Positions 54,804 to 63,132 of a DNA stretch of 64,000 bases are shown here, piece after piece (the first letter of the stretch is position 1; every line of letters starts with the position of its first letter). The stretch is from Vibrio bathopelagicus. Its GTDB lineage: Bacteria > Pseudomonadota > Gammaproteobacteria > Enterobacterales > Vibrionaceae. The translations under genes and the position numbers were made by a program. The notes below the pieces were generated by a model. It had not been told where the DNA came from. It did not search any database and saw only the letters and a list, made by a program, of their open reading frames with translations. The stretch covers positions 1 through 64,000 of the forward strand of contig NZ_CP062501.1 in the NCBI RefSeq assembly GCF_014879975.1, written 5' to 3'.

Positions 54804-56243
54804 ATGCTAGGTATCCAACTTTCAGTTGTTCTCTCTTTTTTGTTTTTTTCTACTGTGGCGGGCGCTGCTACTGCTCAGTTGGGAGAACCTCTCAAGCTCA
54901 CCAATTCATTTGTTGGATATCTATCCCTAACCATTTTCGTTGTCGCCTACATAGTCGTGATGATGGAAGAATACCTGAAGCTCCGAAAATCCAAGCCGGT
55001 TTTACTTGCTGCTGGTCTCATCTGGATCATCATTGGCTTCACCTACCAAGAGTACAACCTCACTGAGGTAGCGAAACAAGCACTCGAACACAACCTACTC
55101 GAATACGCCGAATTACTGCTTTTCCTATTGGTCGCGATGACGTACATCAGCGCCATGGAAGAAAGAAGACTGTTTGATGCGCTTCAGGCGTGGATGGTGG
55201 GTAAAGGCTTTAACTTTCGATCTCTATTCTGGTTAACCGGTATTCTGGCTTTCTTTATCTCGCCGATTGCTGACAACCTCACCACCGCTTTATTAATGTG
55301 TGCTGTGGTCCTCAAGGTGGCAGGCTCAAATCCAAAATTCGTAAACCTTGCTTGTGTGAATATCGTGATTGCGGCCAATGCTGGCGGCGCATTCAGTCCA
55401 TTCGGGGACATCACAACGCTGATGGTATGGCAGGCAGGCTACGTCAGTTTTAGCGAGTTTCTTCCCCTATTTATTCCTTCAGTCATGAACTACGTTGTTC
55501 CAGCCCTGATCATGTCTTACTTTGTTCCGACAACTCAACCCGATACGGTTCACCAACATATCGAGCTAAAACGTGGAGCGAGAAGGATCGTATTCTTGTT
55601 CATCATGACGATTGCCACAGCTGTCGCTTTCCACGCCGTGATTCACTTCCCTCCCGTGATGGGCATGATGATGGGGCTCGCCTATCTGCAGTTCTTTGGA
55701 TACTACTTGCGTAAGACCTTACCCAACTCACTCGCTAAGAAAAAAGCGGTGGCGATTGCCAACAACGACGAAGGCGCACTTAAGCGATTAGGCTCAGTGG
55801 TGCCATTTGATGTATTTCGAAGAGTGTCACATGCCGAGTGGGACACATTATTGTTCTTCTACGGTGTTGTAATGTGTGTAGGTGGTTTAAGTCTGCTTGG
55901 GTATTTGGAACTTGCTTCTGGGGTGATGTACAGCCAATGGGACCCAATTTGGGCCAACATCATGGTGGGGATCTTGTCTGCGATTGTCGATAACATTCCG
56001 GTTATGTTTGCGGTGTTATCAATGGAGCCTCAAATGTCGATAGGTAACTGGTTGTTGATTACCTTAACGGCAGGTGTAGGCGGTAGCTTACTGTCGATAG
56101 GTAGCGCAGCAGGAGTGGCATTAATGGGGGCGGCACACGGCAAATACACCTTCTTTGGTCACCTGAAATGGATGCCAGTGATCATGATTGGTTACGTTGT
56201 GAGTATTGCGGCGCACCTTTGGTTGAACGGAGATCTTTTTTAA
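54804..56243 (+). CDS. nhaD: Na+/H+ antiporter NhaD
   Basis: 479-residue inner-membrane antiporter with a dozen hydrophobic helices; the first may double as a signal sequence (VAGAATAQLG). Family motifs PIADNLTTALLMCAVVL, NIVIAANAGGAFSPFGDITTLM, AIVDNIPVMFAVLSM and GVGGSLLSIGSAAGVALMG match the NhaD/IT superfamily antiporters described from Vibrio. GGAGCG lies 9 bases before the start. It would expel sodium in alkaline or salty conditions. Confidence 0.94.
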   Translation: MLGIQLSVVLSFLFFSTVAGAATAQLGEPLKLTNSFVGYLSLTIFVVAYIVVMMEEYLKLRKSKPVLLAAGLIWIIIGFTYQEYNLTEVAKQALEHNLLEYAELLLFLLVAMTYISAMEERRLFDALQAWMVGKGFNFRSLFWLTGILAFFISPIADNLTTALLMCAVVLKVAGSNPKFVNLACVNIVIAANAGGAFSPFGDITTLMVWQAGYVSFSEFLPLFIPSVMNYVVPALIMSYFVPTTQPDTVHQHIELKRGARRIVFLFIMTIATAVAFHAVIHFPPVMGMMMGLAYLQFFGYYLRKTLPNSLAKKKAVAIANNDEGALKRLGSVVPFDVFRRVSHAEWDTLLFFYGVVMCVGGLSLLGYLELASGVMYSQWDPIWANIMVGILSAIVDNIPVMFAVLSMEPQMSIGNWLLITLTAGVGGSLLSIGSAAGVALMGAAHGKYTFFGHLKWMPVIMIGYVVSIAAHLWLNGDLF

Positions 56244-56268
56244 TAAGAGTCTGTTTAAGGGGGAGTAT

Positions 56269-56655
56269 TTAAAAGGCCGAATCATCCAGCGGCTTCTCAA
56301 CTCGTGTCCAGATATTGCTTAACTGCATGGCTGGACACTGATTACACGTTAGCATCGCACCTTCTTGATGGATTCGCATTACCAATCCTGGCCCCTTGCG
56401 ACTGTTGCCTGAATTAAGCTCAATGTTGATCAGGTCATCTTCGACATGATAACTGCGAGTAACACTGCTGTTTACCGATTGATAAATGACTTGTCCCGAT
56501 TCAAATTCGAGATAACTTTCATTGTCTGCGTTCTCGTACATGCCACTAAATAAAACAAGCCGAGGGACTTCGAAGGGACGAGTGGTATCGGTTAAGCAAC
56601 CCGTCAACAATAGTGCGCTACTGCAACCGATTATCAGAGAATGATGGCTATTCAT
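56269..56655 (-). CDS. Small lipoprotein of unknown function
   Basis: 128 residues: signal sequence and lipobox LLTGC (Cys at about 20). The mature part is beta-rich, with CNQC near the end (TCNQCPAMQLSN), a possible disulfide or metal pair. I recognise no family. It converges on nhaD with 25 bases between. Confidence 0.7.
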   Translation of the reverse strand: MNSHHSLIIGCSSALLLTGCLTDTTRPFEVPRLVLFSGMYENADNESYLEFESGQVIYQSVNSSVTRSYHVEDDLINIELNSGNSRKGPGLVMRIHQEGAMLTCNQCPAMQLSNIWTRVEKPLDDSAF

Positions 56656-56814
56656 TTGGGCATCCTTGCCTAGAGAGCATGGTTAAAGGATATGCAACCA
56701 AATAAGTATTTTCCAGAAAGCGGCAATTTTATTGCAAAGTCACACTTTGAGACCCCTTAACGTTCACCAATAATTGACACGCATTCTTCAACAAGTATTC
56801 AGACCAAAGACTCT

Positions 56815-57297
56815 TTAATCTTCCTCTCTTCCCTCAATAACCAACAAGCGTTGTTTACGTTCTACGCCGCCCGCATACCCTGTCAGTTTGCCATTTTTAC
56901 CAATAACTCGATGGCACGGCACAATCACTGATACCGGATTTTTACCATTGGCTAAACCAACGGCACGAACTGCCTTTGGGTTACCAATCGCATCAGCCAG
57001 TTGTGCATAGCTCCATGTTTCCCCATAAGGAATAGTCATGAGCGCTTGCCAAACCGATTGCTGAAATGGCGTGCCCTTTGCGGCGATCGGCACAGAAAAC
57101 TGGATAACCTCACCAGCAAAATAGCGATTGAGCTGGTCGGCGACCAATTCAAAGATCGGAAAGCCATCATCTCGAACACCTAACTCTTCAGGCTTGGTGG
57201 TGTATATTTCAAACCAGAGACCTAACAACCCTTCATCGTTCGCCTGTAAAGTCACGGTGCCCAATGGGCTCTCATAATAAGTAAAGCGGTTAGCCAT
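56815..57297 (-). CDS. ogt: Methylated-DNA--protein-cysteine methyltransferase
   Basis: 160-residue suicide repair protein for O6-methylguanine. The acceptor motif PVSVIVPCHRVIG carries the reactive Cys; the N-terminal ribonuclease-like part and GTPFQQSVWQALMTIPYGET are intact. The ATG at 57297 has TAGGAG; the frame extends upstream but those codons overlap the end of the preceding gene's terminus. It lies 25 bases after the ada/alkA-type gene on the same strand, so it belongs to its operon and is likely induced by alkylation. Confidence 0.95.
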   Translation of the reverse strand: MANRFTYYESPLGTVTLQANDEGLLGLWFEIYTTKPEELGVRDDGFPIFELVADQLNRYFAGEVIQFSVPIAAKGTPFQQSVWQALMTIPYGETWSYAQLADAIGNPKAVRAVGLANGKNPVSVIVPCHRVIGKNGKLTGYAGGVERKQRLLVIEGREED

Positions 57298-57322
57298 GAT
57301 ATCTCCTAGCTTAGTATTCCGA

Positions 57323-58789
57323 TTAAGATTGATTCCAACAATGGAACGTAGCGTAGCTTCCCCAAGGTGAAACGCTCTCTGCATTAATAGCAGGGCGATG
57401 CTCAATGAACTTCTTCACCACCAAATCACCAACCAGTAAGTGGTTTGGTTCGCTTAACCCACGAAGCAGCGCATATTGAATCGTCCAAGGTCCAATACCT
57501 TTTAGGTCAATCCATTTAGAAGGATGCTCTGATTCGTTGTCGACCATGTATTCAGCAAAACGCTTTAAGGTTTCCTTACGGCTTCCCGGCATTCTTAAAA
57601 AGCTCACATCTGCATCGGCTATTTGTTTTGGTGTTGGGAAATACGCTTTCTCAAATGCATCAGCAATTTGTTGTAAGTCAGAGCACTCTTGTGAATTAGC
57701 CGGCTCTTGTAAATCAGAAGAGTGATGTAAAGCAGAAGCCTGATGTGAACCAGAAAGCTCACGCACCAACAAATTAAGCTGGCCAATCGCCGCCGTTACC
57801 GAGACTTGTTGGCCCAGAACCGCTCTGACTCCAGCTTCCCAAGCACTCCATACACCTGGAATGCGGATGCCACTCTTAGCGACTAAATTAGGGTCGATAG
57901 TAGTAAAGAAAGCTTCAACCTTGCTGATGTCGACATCGAGGTCGAACATGCGTCGAATATTGGCGATCAAGCTTCTTAATTGGCTCATATCATCCAACTC
58001 AAACTCAATATCTAGGCAGTTCTCTTTGGCTAAAGTCGCCTTGAACCAGCCCTTTGAACCATTCACGTTCACCGTCCGCTGGTAATAGTCTTCACCCACC
58101 TCTTCTAAGCCTTCAATCATTCGTCGGCGATAGAAACCCAACAAATGACTCCAGTCCAGCGGGCCGTGAAAACTTAACTGGATATGATTACTTAGGTTTT
58201 TATTTGGCTTGGCTCTTCGGATTTGGCTTGGCGACAGCTGCAATTCTTTTAGGAAAGCATCATTGAAGCGGCGCGTGCTATTAAAGCCACTCGCAAAGCC
58301 CACATCTGTAATGCTCATGCTGCTGGTGTGGAGTAACTGCTTGGCAAACATCAATTGGCTATAAAGGCTATATTGCTTAGGTGACACCCCGATGTAATTG
58401 TCGAATAGGGTTCGTAGATAACGATCTGAAATACCTAATCGAGTAGCAAGATCGACAATCGATCCTGAATTCAGTGCGCCATTATCGATTAAATGCATAG
58501 CTCGCAGAAAGGTGGTTTCAACCCCTTTCCATGCTGGAGAGAAAGGCGCGCTGTCTGGGCGACAACGTAAGCAAGGACGGTATCCCGCTTTCAAAGCCTG
58601 AGCTTGATGAGAAAAGTATTCGACATTTTCTTCTTTGGGCGGGCTTGCCGGGCAAATAGGTCGACAAAAAATGCCCGTAGTTTTCACCGCAGTAAAAAAC
58701 ATCCCATCAAAACGAGCATCTCGCGCATAACGAGCTAAATGGCACTGTTCACTCGTTAATGAGCTGTTGTGATGAATATTTTTCGACAT
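57323..58789 (-). CDS. Ada-like activator fused to AlkA-like DNA glycosylase
   Basis: 488 residues in three parts. An Ada N-terminal zinc domain has Cys42, Cys46, Cys73 and Cys76 (E. coli Ada Cys38, 42, 69, 72), so methyl-phosphotriester repair should work. An AraC-type helix-turn-helix covers about 95-195. An AlkA part follows (about 205-488) with the HhH-GPD region KWIDLKGIGPWTIQYALL. It thus senses alkylation and removes 3-methyladenine-type bases. Residues 344-373 are a five-fold degenerate hexapeptide insert (ELSGSH to ECSDLQ) within the glycosylase part. ogt follows directly. Confidence 0.93.
   Translation of the reverse strand: MSKNIHHNSSLTSEQCHLARYARDARFDGMFFTAVKTTGIFCRPICPASPPKEENVEYFSHQAQALKAGYRPCLRCRPDSAPFSPAWKGVETTFLRAMHLIDNGALNSGSIVDLATRLGISDRYLRTLFDNYIGVSPKQYSLYSQLMFAKQLLHTSSMSITDVGFASGFNSTRRFNDAFLKELQLSPSQIRRAKPNKNLSNHIQLSFHGPLDWSHLLGFYRRRMIEGLEEVGEDYYQRTVNVNGSKGWFKATLAKENCLDIEFELDDMSQLRSLIANIRRMFDLDVDISKVEAFFTTIDPNLVAKSGIRIPGVWSAWEAGVRAVLGQQVSVTAAIGQLNLLVRELSGSHQASALHHSSDLQEPANSQECSDLQQIADAFEKAYFPTPKQIADADVSFLRMPGSRKETLKRFAEYMVDNESEHPSKWIDLKGIGPWTIQYALLRGLSEPNHLLVGDLVVKKFIEHRPAINAESVSPWGSYATFHCWNQS
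57671..57760. repeat. In-frame 5 x 18-bp degenerate tandem repeat in the alkA part
   Basis: Units begin at 57671, 57689, 57707, 57725 and 57743; consensus WTGTRAANCAGAAGNCTC. Unit borders match codon borders, giving hexapeptides ELSGSH, QASALH, HSSDLQ, EPANSQ and ECSDLQ. Confidence 0.85.
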
Positions 58790-59023
58790 GCTGTGCTCTT
58801 CCCTTCGCTCATAAGCTTCACTCTGATAACTAAAAGTTTACCGTGAACTTCCATTGTCGCTAGCCATTTTCGGAAGCGAAGGTCAGATAAATCACAAAAA
58901 AGGTTTTAATTTTATTCAATTCGACTAGATTTAACCTAGAGAAGGTATTCTTCTCACAACGTCAACGATAGGTACTTAGCACGCCAAGATGCAGAGACCT
59001 ATTGAATAATAAGGAAAAAGGCT

Positions 59024-59227
59024 ATGGTTTTACACACGTGTCGTATTGTTTTATCAAATCAACAAGTTCTCACCAGTCAATCAGTCGAACAGTCTCTCAG
59101 CTTTCTTGAAGATAAAGCGAGCAACGGGATTTCTAAGATTGAAATAGACGCAACCGATGGACATCAGATCCATTCATATCTATCTCACTCTCTTGAAGAG
59201 TCCATTGAGAACTTAATGAACCTATAG
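59024..59227 (+). CDS. Small protein of unknown function, 67 aa
   Basis: AAGGAAAAAGGCT precedes the start at 59024. The chain MVLHTCRIVLSNQQVLTSQS to LEESIENLMNL looks like a small alpha/beta protein without signal or membrane segment. No family recognised. A degenerate repeat array begins exactly at its TAG stop. Confidence 0.68.
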   Translation: MVLHTCRIVLSNQQVLTSQSVEQSLSFLEDKASNGISKIEIDATDGHQIHSYLSHSLEESIENLMNL

Positions 59228-59340
59228 CTCTTTCAAAACATAACGCTCTGAAAACATGGAGCTCTGAAATTTAGTGCTTTTGAAAATTTGGCGCTTTTGA
59301 AAACTTAGCTCCTCAAAAACTAAGCGCCTTGAAATAGCTT
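59227..59340. repeat. Degenerate 15-18 bp tandem repeat beginning at a stop codon
   Basis: About seven units starting GCTCT or GCTTT and continuing TGAAAAYWTRG, for example at 59243 or so, 59259, 59275 and 59291. The first G of the array is the last base of the TAG stop of the 67-aa gene. Confidence 0.7.
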
Positions 59341-59371
59341 ACGGATACCAGGCTTAAACTGGTTTAAAAAC

Positions 59372-59399
59372 AAAAATGGCTCCCTTGGGAGCCATTTTT
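59372..59399. terminator. Terminator between the 67-aa gene and hdfR
   Basis: Perfect AAAAATGGCTCCC/GGGAGCCATTTTT stem with a 2-base centre, T-rich on both strands, between convergent genes. Confidence 0.9.
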
Positions 59400-59445
59400 A
59401 TCGAATCAACTTTTTATTTCATCAACATACTGACAACGAATACCG

Positions 59446-60345
59446 CTACTCAGGGCCTTGCTCAGCGGCTTGTTGCAACGTGTAAGCCGTCGATGGGTCA
59501 ATCTCGTTAACCAACGTCTCAACCTGCATGATAGCGTCAACAGATGTGCTGCTTTTACGATAGCTTAGGTAGATAGGACGATACCAATCTTCAACCCCTT
59601 TCACCTTATGCAGCTGACCAGAGTCGATAAAAGGCTCAACCATAGAAACAGGTAAATAGGCACTGCCCCCTTTCTCTAAGATAAAGTCTAAAGCAATACG
59701 AGCTGTTGAGGTGCGTAGATACGGCGCAGGCACTTTTGGGTGACGCTCTGCATGTTCAGAACCAAAACGCGTTCCCCAGTCGACATAAACATATTTATGT
59801 TGGAATACAGATTCCAGATCATCTTGTTGCGTTGATACCAACACCAAAACCAAGTCAGCGACTTTTTTACAGTTCAACTCTTCCGCTTTGATCTGATCAA
59901 AAGCGAAAGCCATATCTAAGGTTCGTTCTAGCAAATTACGGTTAAGTTGCTCGCGCCCCATCACCTCAGCCATGAAGCCGTAGCCGCCGAAAGAATCGGT
60001 CACTACGCTTAAACAGTTTTGCAAATACGCATCCCAAATATTCGGTGTGCCACCCAATGTTAACTGCAAGGCTTTGCCACTCTCTAACGACAGCTCAAAT
60101 TTAGCCTGTTGTAAGGTAGACACCATCACTTCCGCATAACCAATCAAACGTTCACCGGAAGAGGTGAGCTTGATGTTATTACGGTCACGAATGAAGAGCT
60201 GAGTATCAAAATAGCCTTCAAGCTGTTTGATCCGCGCACTCACCGCCGCTTGCGTTAAATACAAGTTTTCAGCTGCACGCCCAAAATGGCGCACCCTTGC
60301 AACCTCAAGAAAGGTTCTAAATACTTTCACATCCATCAAATACAT
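59446..60345 (-). CDS. hdfR: LysR-family regulator HdfR
   Basis: 299 residues. The helix-turn-helix (HFGRAAENLYLTQAAVSARI) and effector domain are complete. The gene is divergent from a maoP-like gene, the same arrangement as hdfR-yifE in E. coli, where HdfR controls flagellar and other genes. The start at 60345 reads MYLMDVKVF; an internal ATG (MDVKVF) is an alternative. Confidence 0.9.
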   Translation of the reverse strand: MYLMDVKVFRTFLEVARVRHFGRAAENLYLTQAAVSARIKQLEGYFDTQLFIRDRNNIKLTSSGERLIGYAEVMVSTLQQAKFELSLESGKALQLTLGGTPNIWDAYLQNCLSVVTDSFGGYGFMAEVMGREQLNRNLLERTLDMAFAFDQIKAEELNCKKVADLVLVLVSTQQDDLESVFQHKYVYVDWGTRFGSEHAERHPKVPAPYLRTSTARIALDFILEKGGSAYLPVSMVEPFIDSGQLHKVKGVEDWYRPIYLSYRKSSTSVDAIMQVETLVNEIDPSTAYTLQQAAEQGPE

Positions 60346-60490
60346 CTCTGTAATAAATCTGCTAACTAGCCGATCTAGGATTGTTTATCGTAAAGGCAAA
60401 AACGTTTTGTTTCCTATTTTAGCCTTTTAACAATATTTTCGCGTGAGCAATAAACACTAATTTCTATCTAACCACATTACTGAGGCTGAT

Positions 60491-60844
60491 ATGTCTGAGA
60501 CCGAATTCCGACACGGAAAAAAACGTTTTTATGACACCATTAAATTCCCACGAGGGTTCGCTAAGTCAGGTGATTTTACTCTGTCAGAAGAGGAAATCCT
60601 AACCTTGTTTGGTGACACTATGCTTGCACTTGAGACTGGTGAACTAACACCAATCAATGCAGAAGAAAGACACTTCATCAAAGTGTTGTCTCATCCTCAT
60701 AAGGCAAAGTCCAAGTTAGACCGTGTTTGGTTGAAGTACATTCAACTAGCTCGTGGACGCCGTCGCTTTCATACCCTAAACGGCTGCAAACGCGGTGAAG
60801 TGCCAAGGGAAGAATACGAAAGTGAGTTAGTGTTAGAAGATTAG
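60491..60844 (+). CDS. maoP: MaoP/YifE family protein (DUF413)
   Basis: 117 residues, basic and helical (KKRFYDTIKFPRGFAKSGDF, LDRVWLKYIQLARGRRRFHT). In E. coli MaoP acts with the maoS site to organise the Ori macrodomain. It is divergent from hdfR, as in E. coli. GAGGCTGAT precedes the start. A terminator follows. The chromosome-organising role here is carried over from E. coli. Confidence 0.9.
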   Translation: MSETEFRHGKKRFYDTIKFPRGFAKSGDFTLSEEEILTLFGDTMLALETGELTPINAEERHFIKVLSHPHKAKSKLDRVWLKYIQLARGRRRFHTLNGCKRGEVPREEYESELVLED

Positions 60845-60849
60845 TAAAA

Positions 60850-60891
60850 TCGCTCAAAGTGATACATCATCGCTTTGGGCTTTTTTTTGCT
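60850..60891 (+). terminator. Terminator after maoP
   Basis: GCTCAAAGTGAT/ATCGCTTTGGGC stem (with a mismatch) followed by eight T residues. The rest of the 603-base gap to nagB (60892-61447) is A/T-rich; apart from the nagB promoter region I see nothing in it. Confidence 0.8.
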
Positions 60892-61382
60892 TCAAACATA
60901 CTTTACTTCGCCAGTTATAAGTCTAGCTAAAGTACACTTATTTACCAATATATATATAAAATTCATAACGATAGAATATACGGTCATCTCTAAAACGCGA
61001 CTGCCTTGCTCTGCATCGACTCGCTGACACCGTTTCACCTATCATTAAAAAGCTTAAGCCACTTCAATCGTCTTTCCCTTCAGCTATATTTATCTAACTC
61101 TAAAGACATAGTCGAACCAGAACCACCTAAGCATAACGCCCTTTCGATAAACATCTCGTTATAACTCCTGTTCTCGACACGTATAAGCTAACGTCATCTT
61201 GCGGGTTGGATTGATGTTTTCAGCGACTGTATTAGATTGACCTTAGGGTATATGACAAACGTATTAATCTTGTTTAACGACACCAAATATCCATACAAAA
61301 AATGTGCAATCTTGAGAGTTCTAGTCACAGATATCATTAAAAAAGTAAAAACTTGACCTAAAACAATAGCGGAAGTGGATAA

Positions 61383-61405
61383 CTTATTTTATAATGCGAA
61401 TTAAT
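61383..61405. promoter_or_regulatory. Candidate NagC-type operator overlapping the nagB promoter
   Basis: On the minus strand the core reads TTAATTCGC-N-ATAAAATAA, near the A/T dyad plus GC-core shape of NagC sites. It includes a TATAAT hexamer that may be the -10 box, and lies 43 bases upstream of nagB. Confidence 0.4.
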
Positions 61406-61447
61406 GTTTCAGAACACTATAAAATTTAATTTCTAGGGGCAAAATCA

Positions 61448-62248
61448 ATGAGACTTATTCCTTTAAGCAACAAAGCAAAAGTAGGTAAATGGGCTGCTCG
61501 TCACATCGCAGATTCTATCAAAAAATTCGCTCCAACTGCTGAGCGTCCATTTGTTCTAGGTCTTCCTACTGGTAGCACACCTCTAACTACTTATGCTGAG
61601 CTAATTGAACTTTACAAAGCGGGCGAAGTAAGCTTCAAGCACGTTGTAACATTCAACATGGATGAGTACGTTGGTATCGACCCGAACCACCCAGAGTCTT
61701 ACCGCACATTCATGCACGAGAACTTCTTCAACCACGTTGATATTCAAGCAGAAAACATCAACCTGCTAGACGGCAAAGCTGAAGACATCGATGCTCACTG
61801 TGCAGCATACGAAGAGAAAATCCGTTCATACGGCAAAATCAACCTGTTCATGGGCGGCGTAGGCATCGACGGTCACATCGCATTCAATGAGCCAGGTTCT
61901 TCTCTATCTTCACGCACTCGTATCAAAACGTTGACTGAAGACACTCGTATCGCGAACTCTCGTTTCTTCGATGGCGACATCAACCAAGTTCCTAAATACG
62001 CACTAACTATCGGTGTTGCTACTCTTCTAGATTCTGAAGAAGTAATGATCCTTTCTCTAGGCCACAACAAAGCTCAAGCGCTTCAAATGGCTATCGAAGG
62101 TTCTGTAAACCATATGTGGACTGTTACTGCTCTACAGATGCACCGTAAAGCTATCATCGTTGCTGATGAGCCAGCTCAACAAGAGCTAAAAGTTAAGACT
62201 CTACGCTACTTCCAAGAGCTAGAAGCAGAGAACATCCAAGACCTATAA
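61448..62248 (+). CDS. nagB: Glucosamine-6-phosphate deaminase
   Basis: 266 residues, the same length as E. coli NagB. It converts glucosamine-6-phosphate to fructose-6-phosphate and ammonia. Motifs include [19 protein letters not shown] with catalytic Asp, [17 protein letters not shown] with catalytic His, and the C-terminal allosteric region. It is the step that feeds chitin-derived amino sugars into glycolysis, and a secreted chitinase is encoded in this window. A terminator follows. Confidence 0.97.
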   Translation: MRLIPLSNKAKVGKWAARHIADSIKKFAPTAERPFVLGLPTGSTPLTTYAELIELYKAGEVSFKHVVTFNMDEYVGIDPNHPESYRTFMHENFFNHVDIQAENINLLDGKAEDIDAHCAAYEEKIRSYGKINLFMGGVGIDGHIAFNEPGSSLSSRTRIKTLTEDTRIANSRFFDGDINQVPKYALTIGVATLLDSEEVMILSLGHNKAQALQMAIEGSVNHMWTVTALQMHRKAIIVADEPAQQELKVKTLRYFQELEAENIQDL

Positions 62249-62268
62249 TCTCAGGTTTTGTTGAAACA

Positions 62269-62295
62269 AAAAGCCACATAATGTGGCTTTTTTTG
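62269..62295 (+). terminator. Terminator after nagB
   Basis: AAAGCCACAT/ATGTGGCTTT stem, short loop, T7 run. Confidence 0.9.
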
Positions 62296-62545
62296 TACCT
62301 GAAATTCGCGGTCAAGGTACAAAACTACCCAACGATTAAAACAAAAGGTGCAGATAGCAATCGACATAAGAATCGTCAATTCATGTCATGCTTAGCTCGG
62401 AAGAAATAGGAGGGCTGGAGTGAATACAAAAAAGCGATTTCTCAAGCTAGAGAAACCGCCATCAATTTAAGTTTTGGAATGAAACAAACGAGCAAATGCA
62501 AGATACGTATGTGAAGGCTCGACATAGTGAACGAAGAATGGAAAA

Positions 62546-63082
62546 CTAAGAACTCAGCGCGTTATCTCGGCACAAGGTAGTGATAATGTCAGTGATAGCC
62601 AAAACGATCGTCGACTTCACTTTTTGATTATGTCGCCCCAAGAACATTTCAAGCATTGGACCAGACATGGTCTCCACCATCTCCGAGTCATATTCGATTG
62701 GCATTATGCGTTGAATCGCCTTCACCTTGTTGAGCTCAAATATAACGTCGACTTCTGTGAAGCTGGTGTCTTCACCCTGTATTTTCGCCCACTCTTTCAA
62801 GGTAACGAAAATCTCTAAATCATCGTAGAGCTCTTTACTGATCACACCAAGCCCTAATAGCAGCTTAGCGCGGATCATAATCTCGCCTAACGGCCCGCCA
62901 CTGTTGAGAAGTGGTTCAACAACAAATTTAATTGCCGTGTCGTCTTTCTTGAAAATGTTTTTTAATACGGCATCTACCGTGTCATCCAATGCATCATAAG
63001 CCGCCATTAGACAGGCGCTAGCGCTCTCAGCTTCAGATAGGGCTTCGAGTAATTCAGTTTCGTGGCTAGTTTGTATTGGCAT
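62546..63082 (-). CDS. mltR: Mannitol operon repressor
   Basis: 178 residues of the MltR family. The family core FVVEPLLNSGGPLGEIMIRAKLLLGLGVI is clear. In E. coli MltR represses mtlADR. I start at the ATG at 63082 because the longer frame (from 63136) would run through a terminator-like hairpin at 63100-63123. It lies 50 bases after mtlD on the same strand, the order mtlD-mltR. mtlA would be expected beyond the window's right end. Confidence 0.9.
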   Translation of the reverse strand: MPIQTSHETELLEALSEAESASACLMAAYDALDDTVDAVLKNIFKKDDTAIKFVVEPLLNSGGPLGEIMIRAKLLLGLGVISKELYDDLEIFVTLKEWAKIQGEDTSFTEVDVIFELNKVKAIQRIMPIEYDSEMVETMSGPMLEMFLGRHNQKVKSTIVLAITDIITTLCRDNALSS

Positions 63083-63099
63083 AACGGCTCGACAATAAG

Positions 63100-63123
63100 A
63101 AAGTGCCACTGGTGTGGCACTTT
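63100..63123 (-). terminator. Hairpin between mtlD and mltR
   Basis: Perfect 10-bp stem AAAGTGCCAC/GTGGCACTTT with a 4-base loop; on the minus strand it is followed by CTTATTG. It may partly stop transcription or protect the mtlD mRNA end. Confidence 0.7.
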
Positions 63124-63132
63124 GATGGTTTA

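Noticed and set aside
61317..61335. CRP-like site upstream of nagB
   Set aside because: Only the right half (TCACA) matches; the left half does not.
60892..61380. Possible sRNA or gene in the long maoP-nagB gap
   Set aside because: No terminator, conserved-looking stem or frame beyond the maoP terminator and the nagB promoter.
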